DNA of 64,000 nt from Parietichytrium sp. I65-24A. Taxonomy: Eukaryota; Sar; Bigyra; Thraustochytrida; Thraustochytriidae. The stretch lies in assembly GCA_012862575.1 (NCBI GenBank), contig BLSF01000007.1, forward strand, positions 186,001 through 250,000. The letters are read 5' to 3'. Under the pieces are notes generated by a model. It ran no database searches. It was not told the origin of the DNA and was given only the letters and a program-made list of their open reading frames with translations. The translations under genes and the position numbers were made by a program. This document shows positions 1-10,013 of this stretch, in pieces (within the stretch, counting starts at the first letter, position 1; the number at the start of each line of letters is the position of its first letter).

Positions 1-2731
1 TGGGAGCGACTCTCGGCGAGCTTGAGACAGGCACGGCGACCCTTTTCGGCTGACCCACGGACGATGAGACAGTTGCTTGCGCTGAATCATGAGGCGCGAG
101 GGTCATTGATGCCATTTCGTTGACTGGGGTCGGTGGGGCAGCGCTAGATGCGGTCACGACAGGGCCAACGACCGTTTCGGTCTCATTTGCTAAGGAGACG
201 TCTGCCGTTGCACTAGCCTCTCCGATCTCAAAGTATTCGCATATCTTTGTTGTCGTTTTAGGAAGAAGGGCTTCAAAGCCAAGAATGCAGAGCACCTTTG
301 CGAACTGAATAAACTCCGCCCGGGGAATTGCAAAGCGAATTTGGGTCATCAGACGTTTGACTTCCTTCATGCATGACTTGGGCACTGGGTCCTTCCTCCT
401 CGAGTGCGCAAAATACCACAGCCGAAGAAGCACTTGAAGTTTAGCATGCGTAGTTGCCAAGGAGGGGTGCACAACACTCGCTGAAATATCATGCCATGAC
501 TTGCACAATGTTTTGAATTTCTCTGGTGCTATCGCAATTGCGGGGAGAAGATCGTCGATGCTCTTTTCGCCAAGCTGCTTGTCTGCAATTTCAATGAATT
601 CCAGGTACATTGCCACAGTGTCCTTCGCTCTTGATTCAGAAGGCTTTCGCGTAGGGCTCGATTGCTTGGAACTTTTCCCTTCCTCCGGAACTACCTCTTG
701 CTCAGACTGAACCCGTGTCTGCCTTTGCGAGTCCACAAAGGCCGATTTGCACCTCGACATAAGGGCGTCAATCTCACCAATTTCGGAGTCAGCTTCAATA
801 ATGTTTCTTGCTGCCGTGAGGGACATCACTTGGTCTCCTTCAGTCCCTGCCGTACCAGCAGAGGAATTGCACTCGGCAAGCCAACCACGATTCATTGCAT
901 CAAGATCGCTTACTTGTCCTTCCCCACTGAGACTGAGAGGTGGAGTGCCACCCACGGTAGGGAAGCTGGCATTTGCGATGTGCGCGTTTGACGTTGGGAG
1001 GTAATCTAGAGTCAAGGGAGAGATTGGCTTGCCGAAGATAGCGTCGAGCTCTTCCGCAGTACCCAAGGGCAACAGAATAGCAGAGCGACGAGAGAGCGGC
1101 ACGAAAATGACGTCTAGCTTTTGAGAGGGGCCATCCGGACCAAAAACATAACCGCAGGCGAAGTGTTTCTCGTCCACGAGCTGTGACACGAAACTTGCGA
1201 ACCCCGTGGCCGAAGTAGGGGTCGAAGAATAGCACACCAACAACGTTTCCTCCGGTATATCTGTATTAACGTGAGCCTCCCAGCAGGCATTTGCAGCAGG
1301 AAATTTCCCAGAGAGTAGTACCTGGATGCTCCTCGTACTCCTGTCCTGCACTAGTCGCCACAAACCAAAGTCCTTGACTTGCACGGGCAATATCCAACCT
1401 GTGCCGTCAGATGCTGTGCAGACAAGCTCTCCCTGAAGAGCGTTCGAGGCAACGACCTCTGAAGAAGGTTGGTGATGCTGTTCGTGCAAAGGGGAGGAGC
1501 CTGTCCCAGCAGAATAGATTGGCGTCGAACCTGCCGACCCGGAACTTTTGCAGGAATCAGATCGTCTGAGGTTGCCGCAACGAACAGATGGAGATGAGAA
1601 GGAATCCTTCCGCTCAAGAGGAATTTGGCTTGTGATACTGCCCGTTCGCGAGATTGGCGAAGGGCAGCTAAATCGCGGCGAGGAGCAAAATGAGGCGCTC
1701 GAATCTGCGATTTCCAGCGAGCCGAAACCTGTGACGTCACGGGCAACTCCTGTTAGTTGGGCTCCGAAAAACATCGTCAGCAATGGAGAAATCGGCAAGA
1801 ACGATGTGCTGCTAGAAGAGAGAGCAAGTGTTGGGAATAGAGCTCCGTGGCACATTTCCCTCAGCGCCCGGTGCAAAGCGCAGTGCGCAAAGTGGTCGTT
1901 GGATGGTTGGCCCATTTGCGTGTCTGCCCATAATAGTGATGTAGCGTGTTGTTTGACGTGTTTTTGAAAGAATGAAAGTGCTTGGTTCAAACGGGATTCC
2001 AAGGCTTCCCCGTCCTTCCACGAGTTTGCGCGTTGAAGCGCAGCGTTTATAGCTTTGCGCGCGACAAAGTTTTCGAGTTGAGATTTGGTTTGTGGTGACG
2101 GGCCAACGAGGATAACTGCGTTTTCGACAGGGCATTCGGCGCCATCCGAGTGAAAAACAACGTCGGAATGGTCTTCCCAGTTGAACGACGTCATGGTGTG
2201 ATCTATAGAGGTCTGGAAGATGTCATATTGCGACATGACGACATTGCCGAATCCATTCTGGTCTTCCATCTTTTGACTTTGTCGCCAATCAACAAGGCGC
2301 CGGGAAACGTCTTGCAGGGTTTCTTTAAAGCGAAGAAACTGCCGAGCATCCCACGCCCTAAAGAAGTGATTGGTTTTGGATCGCCTGCCGAGTACTCGAT
2401 CGAGTTCATTCGGGGTGAACCCGCCGTCAAGCCCATTACAAAAAAATCTATACCCCCAGAGCAGCCCGGAATTCTTTCCCAAAATGCGCGACCGCGCTTG
2501 ATATGCCGCAAGGCATTTTTGTACAAACTGTGGAATCAGATTTACTCCATCCTTTTCGAGCCACTCTGTCTCTATCAAAAAGACCACTTTACACGCCGAC
2601 AAGCGCGAGTCGCCTCCCCCCTTGAGCGCCATAGCCAAGCCCCCGGTGCCTCCCAGTTTCCGCTTCTTTGACGCCACCGCCGGGTCGCGAAGTGCCAGCT
2701 CCACCAATCTATCTGTCCTCCGTTTCGGCAT
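1..2731 (-). CDS. Treslin/TICRR (Sld3-like) DNA replication initiation factor, C-terminus cut by window edge
   Basis: One frame stays open for 910 codons from the ATG at 2729-2731 through the left edge, so the 3' end is missing. Treslin/Sld3 helps load Cdc45 onto MCM helicases at origins in S phase, in the nucleus. Seen: basic start with nuclear-import-like clusters (PKRR at 2, KKRK at 22). A segment near residues 203-222 (NAVILVGPSPQTKSQLENFV) resembles the vertebrate Treslin stretch [20 protein letters not shown]. A helical region near residues 700-840 contains KLQVLLRLWYF, like the QLQVFLRL helix of the Sld3-Treslin domain. A CDK-type SPTRK site (about residue 692) lies just before it; Treslin is regulated by CDK sites. 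The middle is Ser-rich and variable, as expected of a fast-evolving protein. The family call rests on remembered sequences; the open frame itself is certain. Confidence 0.62.
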   Translation of the reverse strand, partial: MPKRRTDRLVELALRDPAVASKKRKLGGTGGLAMALKGGGDSRLSACKVVFLIETEWLEKDGVNLIPQFVQKCLAAYQARSRILGKNSGLLWGYRFFCNGLDGGFTPNELDRVLGRRSKTNHFFRAWDARQFLRFKETLQDVSRRLVDWRQSQKMEDQNGFGNVVMSQYDIFQTSIDHTMTSFNWEDHSDVVFHSDGAECPVENAVILVGPSPQTKSQLENFVARKAINAALQRANSWKDGEALESRLNQALSFFQKHVKQHATSLLWADTQMGQPSNDHFAHCALHRALREMCHGALFPTLALSSSSTSFLPISPLLTMFFGAQLTGVARDVTGFGSLEIADSSASFCSSPRFSCPSPISRTGSITSQIPLERKDSFSSPSVRCGNLRRSDSCKSSGSAGSTPIYSAGTGSSPLHEQHHQPSSEVVASNALQGELVCTASDGTGWILPVQVKDFGLWRLVQDRSTRSIQVLLSGKFPAANACWEAHVNTDIPEETLLVCYSSTPTSATGFASFVSQLVDEKHFACGYVFGPDGPSQKLDVIFVPLSRRSAILLPLGTAEELDAIFGKPISPLTLDYLPTSNAHIANASFPTVGGTPPLSLSGEGQVSDLDAMNRGWLAECNSSAGTAGTEGDQVMSLTAARNIIEADSEIGEIDALMSRCKSAFVDSQRQTRVQSEQEVVPEEGKSSKQSSPTRKPSESRAKDTVAMYLEFIEIADKQLGEKSIDDLLPAIAIAPEKFKTLCKSWHDISASVVHPSLATTHAKLQVLLRLWYFAHSRRKDPVPKSCMKEVKRLMTQIRFAIPRAEFIQFAKVLCILGFEALLPKTTTKICEYFEIGEASATADVSLANETETVVGPVVTASSAAPPTPVNEMASMTLAPHDSAQATVSSSVGQPKRVAVPVSSSPRVAP

Positions 2732-5378
2732 TCTGTTCGCCCGTCCGTTCCCGTCGCTGCTCCCCTTGCTGGCGATCCTGGCCACTAATCCGGGTGATTG
2801 ATTGATTGATGACCAACGTTTCTACTTAGTCCCACTCGAACGCCGATGTTTCCTGAGTGTCGTGCAATATATCTTGCGCGAACTGCTCTCAAGCCTTGCT
2901 TCTCGACTTGTCTCTTTCTTGCGCGTGTGCTCTGAGAGTGCCTGCCAAGTTGTACCTACAGGCAGTGTGCGCGTGAGACTCTGAGACTCGGAGGTGCGGA
3001 ACCGGTCGGGTTCTCGGGATCTTCTCGGTTCTACTCGTTTTGCAGTAACAGTTCGAAATGTTCGATTCGTTCGATTCGAAAAAAATTCAAATTTCAAAAA
3101 TTCAAATCGCGTATTTTCGAGTATGGAAATATGAAGATATTGCTCGGGTCGTAGTACGATCGTATTCGGAGGACTGGAACGTTCTCGGAATTGACGTTGC
3201 CGGAGGTGTGTGTGTTGGGGTACGGTGGTATTAAGCTAGAACGGACAGCCGTTAGGTAGGGCTTTCAAAATCTTTCGGAAAGCATAGGTACTGTACTATA
3301 CGATGCTATGACAAATTCAAATTGTCTTCGGAAAATCTGTGGAATGAAGTAGTACTAGTACTGACACTGTCATCAGTATTCAGTGCTGTCTTTTTTCCTT
3401 TGCAAGGGAGAGTTGGAAAATGTCCAAAAATCAAACGTTCGAATTGAGCAATGCGTGTCACTGTACGCAGGCGAGGCGGACAGTTTTACTAAACTGACTC
3501 GGAAACATAAAAGTGAACTGCAAGTTTGGAAATAGCAGTCGAAGGTGAGTCTGAATGCTGATGGTGCAGGCAAAACCTGCGCCTCTCGGAGAGAGAGCGT
3601 GGTTGGCCACGCGGTGGGCTCTGTTTGAGCCTGTTGGACGAAGCGTAAGCTAGATGAGTAGCCGGCAAGATGGCAAACAATGCTCGTGGGAGACGGGTGG
3701 TGCGAGCAAAACGAGTGCAATGAACCTCTACGTTAACAAAATTGAAAGTTTCGCGGGCGTTTCTCCCAAGCTGCGTGAGAAGAGAAGAGCGTTGTGTCAA
3801 CGTCTTGAATTTCCCCTGCGAGCTGGACGTGCATGCTTCCTGATATGTGCCAATCTGCACCGGAACTCAGGGTCAATTAGTTCAGAAATGAGAAGACGTT
3901 ACTACTGTTGTACATGTACGCGAGGAGAGGGAAAAAAAGGGATGAAAAGAGAAGGTTGTTGGCAGGTAACCCCAACTGTAAAACAGTGCTCGTAGAATTT
4001 CCGAAAGCAAGAACACACAGGAGTAAAACAGCGTACTTGCTCCGCACCTGCCTTCATGAATTAGTAGAGAGTGGAAAAGCAACAGACAACTCTTTCGATT
4101 TGGAAATGGCGTTGGCAACGACAAAAATTCAGGGCGATAGCGTCGATGGAAATCTAATCTAGTACTACCCAATGAACGTTCACTCAGTCAAACACGTTCA
4201 AGTTTGTTGTTGCCTCTGTTTCTGTTCTGCCAGAATGAAAGCTAATAACCATCGTGGACCCCAACCACGTTTTGGCAACGCTTCGATCAAAAGTTTCTTC
4301 TGATTCTTTCTTTTTGATTTTTGAGAGGATTTTCTTTGAAAATATAGAAAGCTCGAGTCCCCTAGCAGCTGATTGGCGATTTGCATTCTTTCTTCTTACT
4401 TTTCCTCTCCATTTTGCATTTGATCAAAATCATGTCTTTTAGTTCTTGCAAGATTGATTTGTTGATTGATCGCCGAAAAGCTCCGTTCCCTGGCCCACCT
4501 TAGAGGTCCTACAACCGTAACTACTAACGCACGGTTAAAGATGCTACGAATCACCGTATCTCACTGCTAACAGTAAATTCAAACAACTACTATCTGCGTT
4601 TGTTTTCTCCTCTCACACTTACATTCAAAATCTCGCTACCGGCCGAGGCTAGCCCAACTATCTGCCAGTCAACAAGAACCCCGACTCCCAGGAAAAACGC
4701 ACGACCTCCTACCCGGATGTAGCGAAAACCCCGGAACGGAAAGGGCAACGAAGAACCGAGGCCTACTGCCCCTTATCCGCCGCTAGAACAACTCCTCCGA
4801 TCCTACTTCTACTAAGCACCCCACGCAACGGCCTATGGCGTCCTTATCCCGTCCTACGTGCTCGGGTAGCGTGGCGGGTGAGGCATGTGAGTCATGTGAG
4901 GCAGGAAGTTGGAGAACCGCAAAAAGGAAAGGAAAAGCAGAGGTAAAAAGGCGTGGAAAAAGACGCGAAAAACAAAAGAAAAGAAAAGAAAAAAAACAAA
5001 CAACGACCGCAACCGCAACCGCAACCGCGAACGCGAACGCGAACGCGAACGCGCCACTGCCACTACGACAGCGAGTGCGAGTGCGAGTACAAAAGAACCG
5101 TTCTCTCCAGAGGAGATCGCGGCCGGCGGAAGCAGCGAGACGAAGCAACAGCTCAGAAGGATCAAGATCAAATCGGTTCCGGAACGTGCTCAACGCGGGA
5201 TTCGTGGGCATCCAACTACCAACCAAGCAATTAAACAGCCAATAAACCAAGCAGTTAACCAGCCCATTCGTGCGCCAAAGCATACGTCGCGAGACAACCG
5301 CGCACGTACGCGGGGACACTAGGTGTCTGTCCGTGAGGCCGCCAGCAGCCGCTACTCGGGTAGAGTCAGAAAGAAAAG
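2732..5378. other. Intergenic region between divergent genes
   Basis: About 2.6 kb between the start of the Treslin-like gene and the start of the PUF-like gene, so it must hold two divergent promoters. It is AT-rich around 3040-3480 (TTCAAATTTCAAAAATTC-type runs) and becomes A/G-rich near 4900-5100, with a hexamer repeat at 5005-5052. Short open frames overlap in several frames and show no recognisable protein. Confidence 0.5.
5005..5052. repeat. Hexanucleotide tandem repeat (accgca/gaacgc)
   Basis: About seven to eight units of a six-base repeat that drifts from AACCGC to GAACGC, inside a purine-rich block upstream of the PUF-like gene. It probably lies in that gene's promoter or 5' leader. 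Confidence 0.75.
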
Positions 5379-7934
5379 ATGGTGGTGCAATGGCGCGCGC
5401 GCAGCAGGCGGGGCACAGTGCGTGGGAGTAACTTGGGCGGGAACGCAGGAAAGTTCTACTACAACAACAACAACAACAACCAGCAGCAACTGCAGCAGCA
5501 TCAGCAGGAAATGCACCAGGGAGCAGCGCAGACGAGGCAGCAGAACGCGGGGCGCTGGCATTCGTCGGAGAAGATGCAGTGGAGACAGAGGGACGGCCGA
5601 CCGGAGCGGGACGGACAGAGCGTGGAGAGACAGCCGCAGTTTGAGCGCAAGCAGCCGCAGAAGGAGGCGAACGAAGAGGAGGAGCGACAGCAGCGGGAAG
5701 ATCAGGAGCAGCACGGAGACAGGCCGCGAGCAGAGGAGCCAGAGAGCAAGGCGGAGGAGGGCAACGATTGCGTCGAGATTCCGACCATGTTGCCAAGGAA
5801 GGTGTCTGTAAACTATCTATTTGCGCAGCAACACGAGTTTGAGCAACGGACGAACAGCCCGCGGTGCCACGTGACTCTGTCGTTCCAGGATGCCCAAGGC
5901 GACTCGGCCAAGTTCGAAGCGTCTTTTCATGCGTCTGCAACCAAATTGCTCCCGGATCGTTATTCGCTGGAACACGTTTTTGCGCATCAGGTGCTTCCGC
6001 TGACCTCTGGCAAGCTTTTCATCTCATGCAATTGTATCGACTTGAACAAAAGGCTAGAGTGCCAAGCTGACTTTGACCTTTCACAGGCTGCTCTAACAGC
6101 GTCTGTGATTGTCGGCTCACGCACATTCGTCGGCGGTCGATTGGACTTTTCACGCTCCTCCCTCAACGAGTCTTGGGAAGTGCGTCATATTCTCTACGAG
6201 TTCAATTTTGCCGCGAGCCGCCCAGTCTCTCCTTCAACATCCACGCACACCAGTGTGAGTGAAATTGAGACCGCCACCGAAGAGGACGAGGAAGAAGAAG
6301 AAGAAGAGGAGGAGGAGGAAGAGAGTTTTAGGGATCACAGCTACGAGGAAGAAGAGGACAGCGGTGCTCACCACGCATTGGAGGTTCGTGTGGAAGACGA
6401 GTCGACAGACGACCTGCACAGCGCAGATTACGAGGGAGACTCCATCCCGTCGTCTTACGTTGACGACATGAGCCCCCAGAATGTTTTAGATATGTCCTTC
6501 TCCACCACCTGTAGTCCTAGTCCCATCATGCCTCTTCCAATGCAAAACATGTACTCTCCAGCAGGTCCGCCCTCCTTAGGTGGCGCCCCTGCCAATGCTA
6601 TGCACCCAGCCTTTTATGGCGCGCCAGGCGCCCCACCTCCACCGCCTCCTCACCACATGCACTACCATCCTCACATGATGGCAATGGCCGTCCCGATGCC
6701 TATGCCTATGCATCATCCCCTTTCGCATCCGCACATGGGATACCCGTCGCAGCATGTCACAGGATTGGATCCTGTCTTGGCACACAACATGGCGACTGGT
6801 GCAATGCACATGGTAAGCCCTTACCAACAACAGGAGGAGGCAGATTGTTATTCCGAAAACGTGCACATTGACCAAATTCTGGCAATTTTGTCGGTCGACC
6901 AAATCTTTCTCGACCAGGTTCTTTCGAACGGCACCGATGGCGAATGGGTACGCCTGCGTGTCTCTGAAGAACTCCGCGAGTGCGTCGCCGTTGGCGAGTC
7001 TTCAAGAAATGAGGCTGGTGAGGAGTTTGTGGATTGGGTGCTTGAGACTCTCGGTTCTTCCCTCCCTGTGCTCATGACCGAGAGGCTTTGCAGCAAGCTT
7101 GTCACAGATCTCGTCAAAGCGTGCACTCCGGAGCAGCAACTTTCTCTGGTCGAACTGGTCGACTTTTCATTCCCAGTTCTACTCGACAACTCTGTGTCCG
7201 CAAGTCTGCTCAAGGGGCTCTGCGGATCAGCGCTGTCGAAGGAGACTTGTGCTGCCATGTTTGCGGCAGCGATCAAGAATCTTTCTCTCGAGACGTTGAA
7301 TAACCCAAAGTCTGTTGGCGCACTTCTTCAGCTTGGCGCCTCATTGCCAGACACGGAATTTGTGAACGCCGTCCGCAAGAGCGTTCTTTGCGACGGAGCG
7401 GATCTCGCGTGGCACATGTGCAACAAGCACTCGTCCTTTATTGTGCTAGAGGCCCTCAAGCGTGGCGCGGGCGACAACTTTGCGGCGTGGGTTTCGAACG
7501 AGCTGTGCACCAGAGAGCTAGTTCCCGGAGTCGTGTACAACGCACATGGCTCGCCAGTTTTGTGTCAAGTTATAGCCGCACTGGACCAGACCGAGGGCTC
7601 CCAGCTTCTGAAGCACATTGAAGAGTTAGGGGTTCTCTCGTTGGCTGCCCATGTCCCAAGTAACAGCGTCCTGTTGGCTCTTCTTGACAATTCGCACTGC
7701 GTTAGGCAAACCGCAGATCTCTTGTTTCAATCGTCCGAGAATCACCCAGACTCTCGGTTCCTATCCCTCTTCCTCGATCACGTTGGTTCCGGTATTCTTC
7801 TCAAGGCAATTGAGAAGGACACACGCGCTGACGTGACAGAGCGTCGAGTTTGCGCACTTTTACCATATTTTGGCGGCTTTGCTTTGAGCCATCCTTCCAG
7901 GGGTGAGTGGGAAGCCGTATTCAAGACACTCTAG
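5379..7934 (+). CDS. PUF (Pumilio)-like helical-repeat RNA-binding protein, 851 aa
   Basis: Single exon; the ATG has a good context (AAAAGATGG). Seen in order: Gln/Asn/Arg-rich low-complexity start (to about residue 130); a beta-rich middle that I cannot place (about 140-285); an acidic Glu run (about 302-318); a Met/His/Pro-rich linker (about 400-470); and an all-helical C-terminal third (about 490-840). The last part has repeats of about 36-40 residues resembling divergent Pumilio repeats, for example KLVTDLVKACTPEQQLSLVE and GSPVLCQVIAALDQTEGSQL, the latter placed like a PUF GNYVIQ motif. PUF proteins bind mRNA 3' UTRs in the cytoplasm and repress or localise transcripts; the low-complexity N-terminus would fit granule association. 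The PUF call is moderate; a generic ARM/HEAT protein is the alternative. AATAAA-like signals follow at 8068-8083. Confidence 0.6.
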   Translation: MVVQWRARSRRGTVRGSNLGGNAGKFYYNNNNNNQQQLQQHQQEMHQGAAQTRQQNAGRWHSSEKMQWRQRDGRPERDGQSVERQPQFERKQPQKEANEEEERQQREDQEQHGDRPRAEEPESKAEEGNDCVEIPTMLPRKVSVNYLFAQQHEFEQRTNSPRCHVTLSFQDAQGDSAKFEASFHASATKLLPDRYSLEHVFAHQVLPLTSGKLFISCNCIDLNKRLECQADFDLSQAALTASVIVGSRTFVGGRLDFSRSSLNESWEVRHILYEFNFAASRPVSPSTSTHTSVSEIETATEEDEEEEEEEEEEEESFRDHSYEEEEDSGAHHALEVRVEDESTDDLHSADYEGDSIPSSYVDDMSPQNVLDMSFSTTCSPSPIMPLPMQNMYSPAGPPSLGGAPANAMHPAFYGAPGAPPPPPPHHMHYHPHMMAMAVPMPMPMHHPLSHPHMGYPSQHVTGLDPVLAHNMATGAMHMVSPYQQQEEADCYSENVHIDQILAILSVDQIFLDQVLSNGTDGEWVRLRVSEELRECVAVGESSRNEAGEEFVDWVLETLGSSLPVLMTERLCSKLVTDLVKACTPEQQLSLVELVDFSFPVLLDNSVSASLLKGLCGSALSKETCAAMFAAAIKNLSLETLNNPKSVGALLQLGASLPDTEFVNAVRKSVLCDGADLAWHMCNKHSSFIVLEALKRGAGDNFAAWVSNELCTRELVPGVVYNAHGSPVLCQVIAALDQTEGSQLLKHIEELGVLSLAAHVPSNSVLLALLDNSHCVRQTADLLFQSSENHPDSRFLSLFLDHVGSGILLKAIEKDTRADVTERRVCALLPYFGGFALSHPSRGEWEAVFKTL

Positions 7935-8833
7935 ATGTGCTAGTAGCGCGGTTCCACGACTCCACTTTCGTTTAGCTCCGAGGAACCTTGCACTTTCTCC
8001 TCATTTTATCCTCAACACACTTTTCATAGCATTCGTAAAATTTCAAACCTCTTTACTACGTCCTTCATAAAATAAATAAAAATCAAACGATGTCTGATTG
8101 GAAGAATTGGAACTACTACTAGATTTCGTTCAAAATATTCTGAATTATGAACGTGACCCTCGTTCAACACGGCGTCATGACACTCTTTACTCAAAAAGGT
8201 TGGCTTTCAACGCCGTGATTTCATACGTGAACAGGGTTATAAAGCTTCTCCTCAACGAGCTCATTCATGGACCGAAGCTGTGTGCAACTGGGAACGCAAA
8301 GACCTGCAAAACACGTAAGGTTACAATCGCTGTTCTCGCGGTCGGAGCCGTACTTCCTCGCTCTGTTCATCGAGGCTTGTTATTTTACAGCAGCTGAAAG
8401 ATGCAAACGTGGTTCGTCAAAATTTGAAGGGTCGGGATTGGCCGGCCGCAAACGATTGTTAAATCAGGCCCGCACATGCGACTTGCTTGCAGAACTTATT
8501 GTTGCATTCGTTTCGAGAGCAGTATTTCGATGTAGTTGGCTCAATCGAAACCGTCGTGGCAGGTGAGCGCAAAGACACGCCTGCTAGAATGTGGCACAAA
8601 CACGCAGAAGAATACAAGGAAAGAAAGGGGAAATCAAACAAACGCACGTTCACTTTAGATGAAAATGTTTCATGAATAATTTTTTTGCTAAATCACTCAA
8701 AAGCACTACTGACAACCCACGACAGACACCAGCCATCAATCGAAAGAGCCCCGAGAACACCACTGCCGCACGCGCCACTACGCGCATGAGATCACCGTGA
8801 CCGCGCCCGACGCCCCCCCGTCCGGCCAACATC
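7935..8833. other. Intergenic region between convergent genes
   Basis: About 0.9 kb holding the 3' regions of the PUF-like gene and of eL37. I see no further gene; the open frames here are AT-rich and lack good start codons. Confidence 0.5.
8066..8084 (+). terminator. Candidate poly(A) signals of the PUF-like gene
   Basis: Overlapping AATAAA motifs (CATAAAATAAATAAAAATC) about 135 bases after the stop codon of the PUF-like gene, in an otherwise T-rich 3' stretch. Consistent with a polyadenylation region; not proven by sequence alone. Confidence 0.45.
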
Positions 8834-9118
8834 TTACTGTGCGTTCTGAGCCTTCTTGAAGGACACAGCCTTGGTTCCCTCGCGGAAGCCATTCTTAGCG
8901 CGGCGTGGCATGGTCTTGAGGTGCTGCATGCGGCCAGTTCCCTCGGTGCGTCTGCGGAGAGCCTTGATGCTCCAGTTGTACTTCCTCATCTTGCTGGATG
9001 GGAAGCCGCAAGATGCGCACTGCGACTTCTGCACATGGTAAGAGGAGCGACCGCACCTCCGGCACACCACGTGGGTCTTGTTGTGCCTCTTTCCGAATGC
9101 CTGAGTACCCTTCGTCAT
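8834..9118 (-). CDS. RPL37: 60S ribosomal protein eL37
   Basis: The 94-residue product starts [20 protein letters not shown] and aligns along its length with eL37 (about 97 residues in animals), a structural protein of the large subunit that contacts 5.8S/25S rRNA. The zinc ribbon is intact: CRRC, then CASC about 15 residues later. The conserved KYNWS and GTGRM motifs follow. It is very basic, as expected. No intron interrupts the coding part, and the ATG has conserved sequence directly after it. On the coding strand a long GA repeat lies about 60-110 bases upstream of the ATG, probably in the promoter or leader, as in other translation genes here. Confidence 0.97.
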   Translation of the reverse strand: MTKGTQAFGKRHNKTHVVCRRCGRSSYHVQKSQCASCGFPSSKMRKYNWSIKALRRRTEGTGRMQHLKTMPRRAKNGFREGTKAVSFKKAQNAQ

Positions 9119-10013
9119 CTTGCCTCCGCGCGAACTTTTGCACCTTTACCTGCTCTTCTTCTCCGCGTCAGAAACTAACCTCTCTCTCTCTCTCTCTTTT
9201 TCTCTCTTTCTTTCTCTCTCTCCTCGCCTCTTCTACCGCTCCGCTAGCCTCCGCTACGCCTCTTCTCCTCCGCCTAGTCGAGCTTACACCGCGCAATACC
9301 ACTCGGTAGAACACTTCTACGACGGGCGTACTGCGTGTAGCTGGAGGGTAGTGGATTGGTGTTAGTGGAGGGGGAAGAGGTGTTAGGGAGTGGTTAGGGG
9401 ATGGTGGGTGGTGCTAGGGCGGCTACCACTCGCGACCAGACATTTTGCATAGGCGGAGGGGTAGTGAGGTTAGAGTAAGGGTCACTAAGGGTAGATTATT
9501 GATGTATATGGTGAAAAGGATAGGAGGGAGAGTGGCTGGTACGGCGCTGGTGGCTCGCGATGGTAGCGAGGCGGTTATGCGAGATGGTACGACGGCGGTG
9601 GCCACTGATGCGAAGAACGAAGAAGGGTTCGGTAGGGTAGGGTTGGGAAGAGGAGTGGATAGAACTGTCTATGCATTGCTTTGAGAGGAGGTGCTATACG
9701 CTTTGATTGGAAGCAAGTGTAATGCCGAGAACCCGATCTGGAGGGCGAGAAACATGAAGATGAGAACCCGGATTGACTGTGAAATTGTACAATCTGATCG
9801 AAGAACGTGCACGAAAGGAGTAATGTCTTCTGTTCAAATAGCGCACTGCCATGTATGGAGGAAGAAGATGTTCGAGTACAAATTGCATGATAAGGTAAAT
9901 CTAAGTCGATTTTTTAGGAAGAAAAATGAAAGATAGGTAGCCGATGAAATGATAAAGATTCATGCTGCGGCAAATTTGTAATCGGTAAGACGCCAGACAC
10001 GACTCCCGCTAGA
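9119..10013. other. Intergenic region upstream of eL37
   Basis: About 0.9 kb between the eL37 start and the 3' end of the HDAC gene. It holds the CT tract and G/T-rich sequence. No gene is supported. Confidence 0.5.
9180..9227. repeat. CT/GA microsatellite upstream of eL37
   Basis: A nearly pure CT-rich tract on the plus strand. On the eL37 coding strand it reads GAGAGA and lies about 60-110 bases before the ATG. Confidence 0.8.

Noticed and set aside
1-2731. Several short plus-strand frames at the left edge
   Set aside because: All lie opposite the continuous minus-strand Treslin-like frame.
4783-5940. Long minus-strand frame (385 codons) opposite the PUF-like gene start
   Set aside because: Low-complexity Cys/Ser/Leu-rich translation of repeats antisense to a better-supported coding frame.
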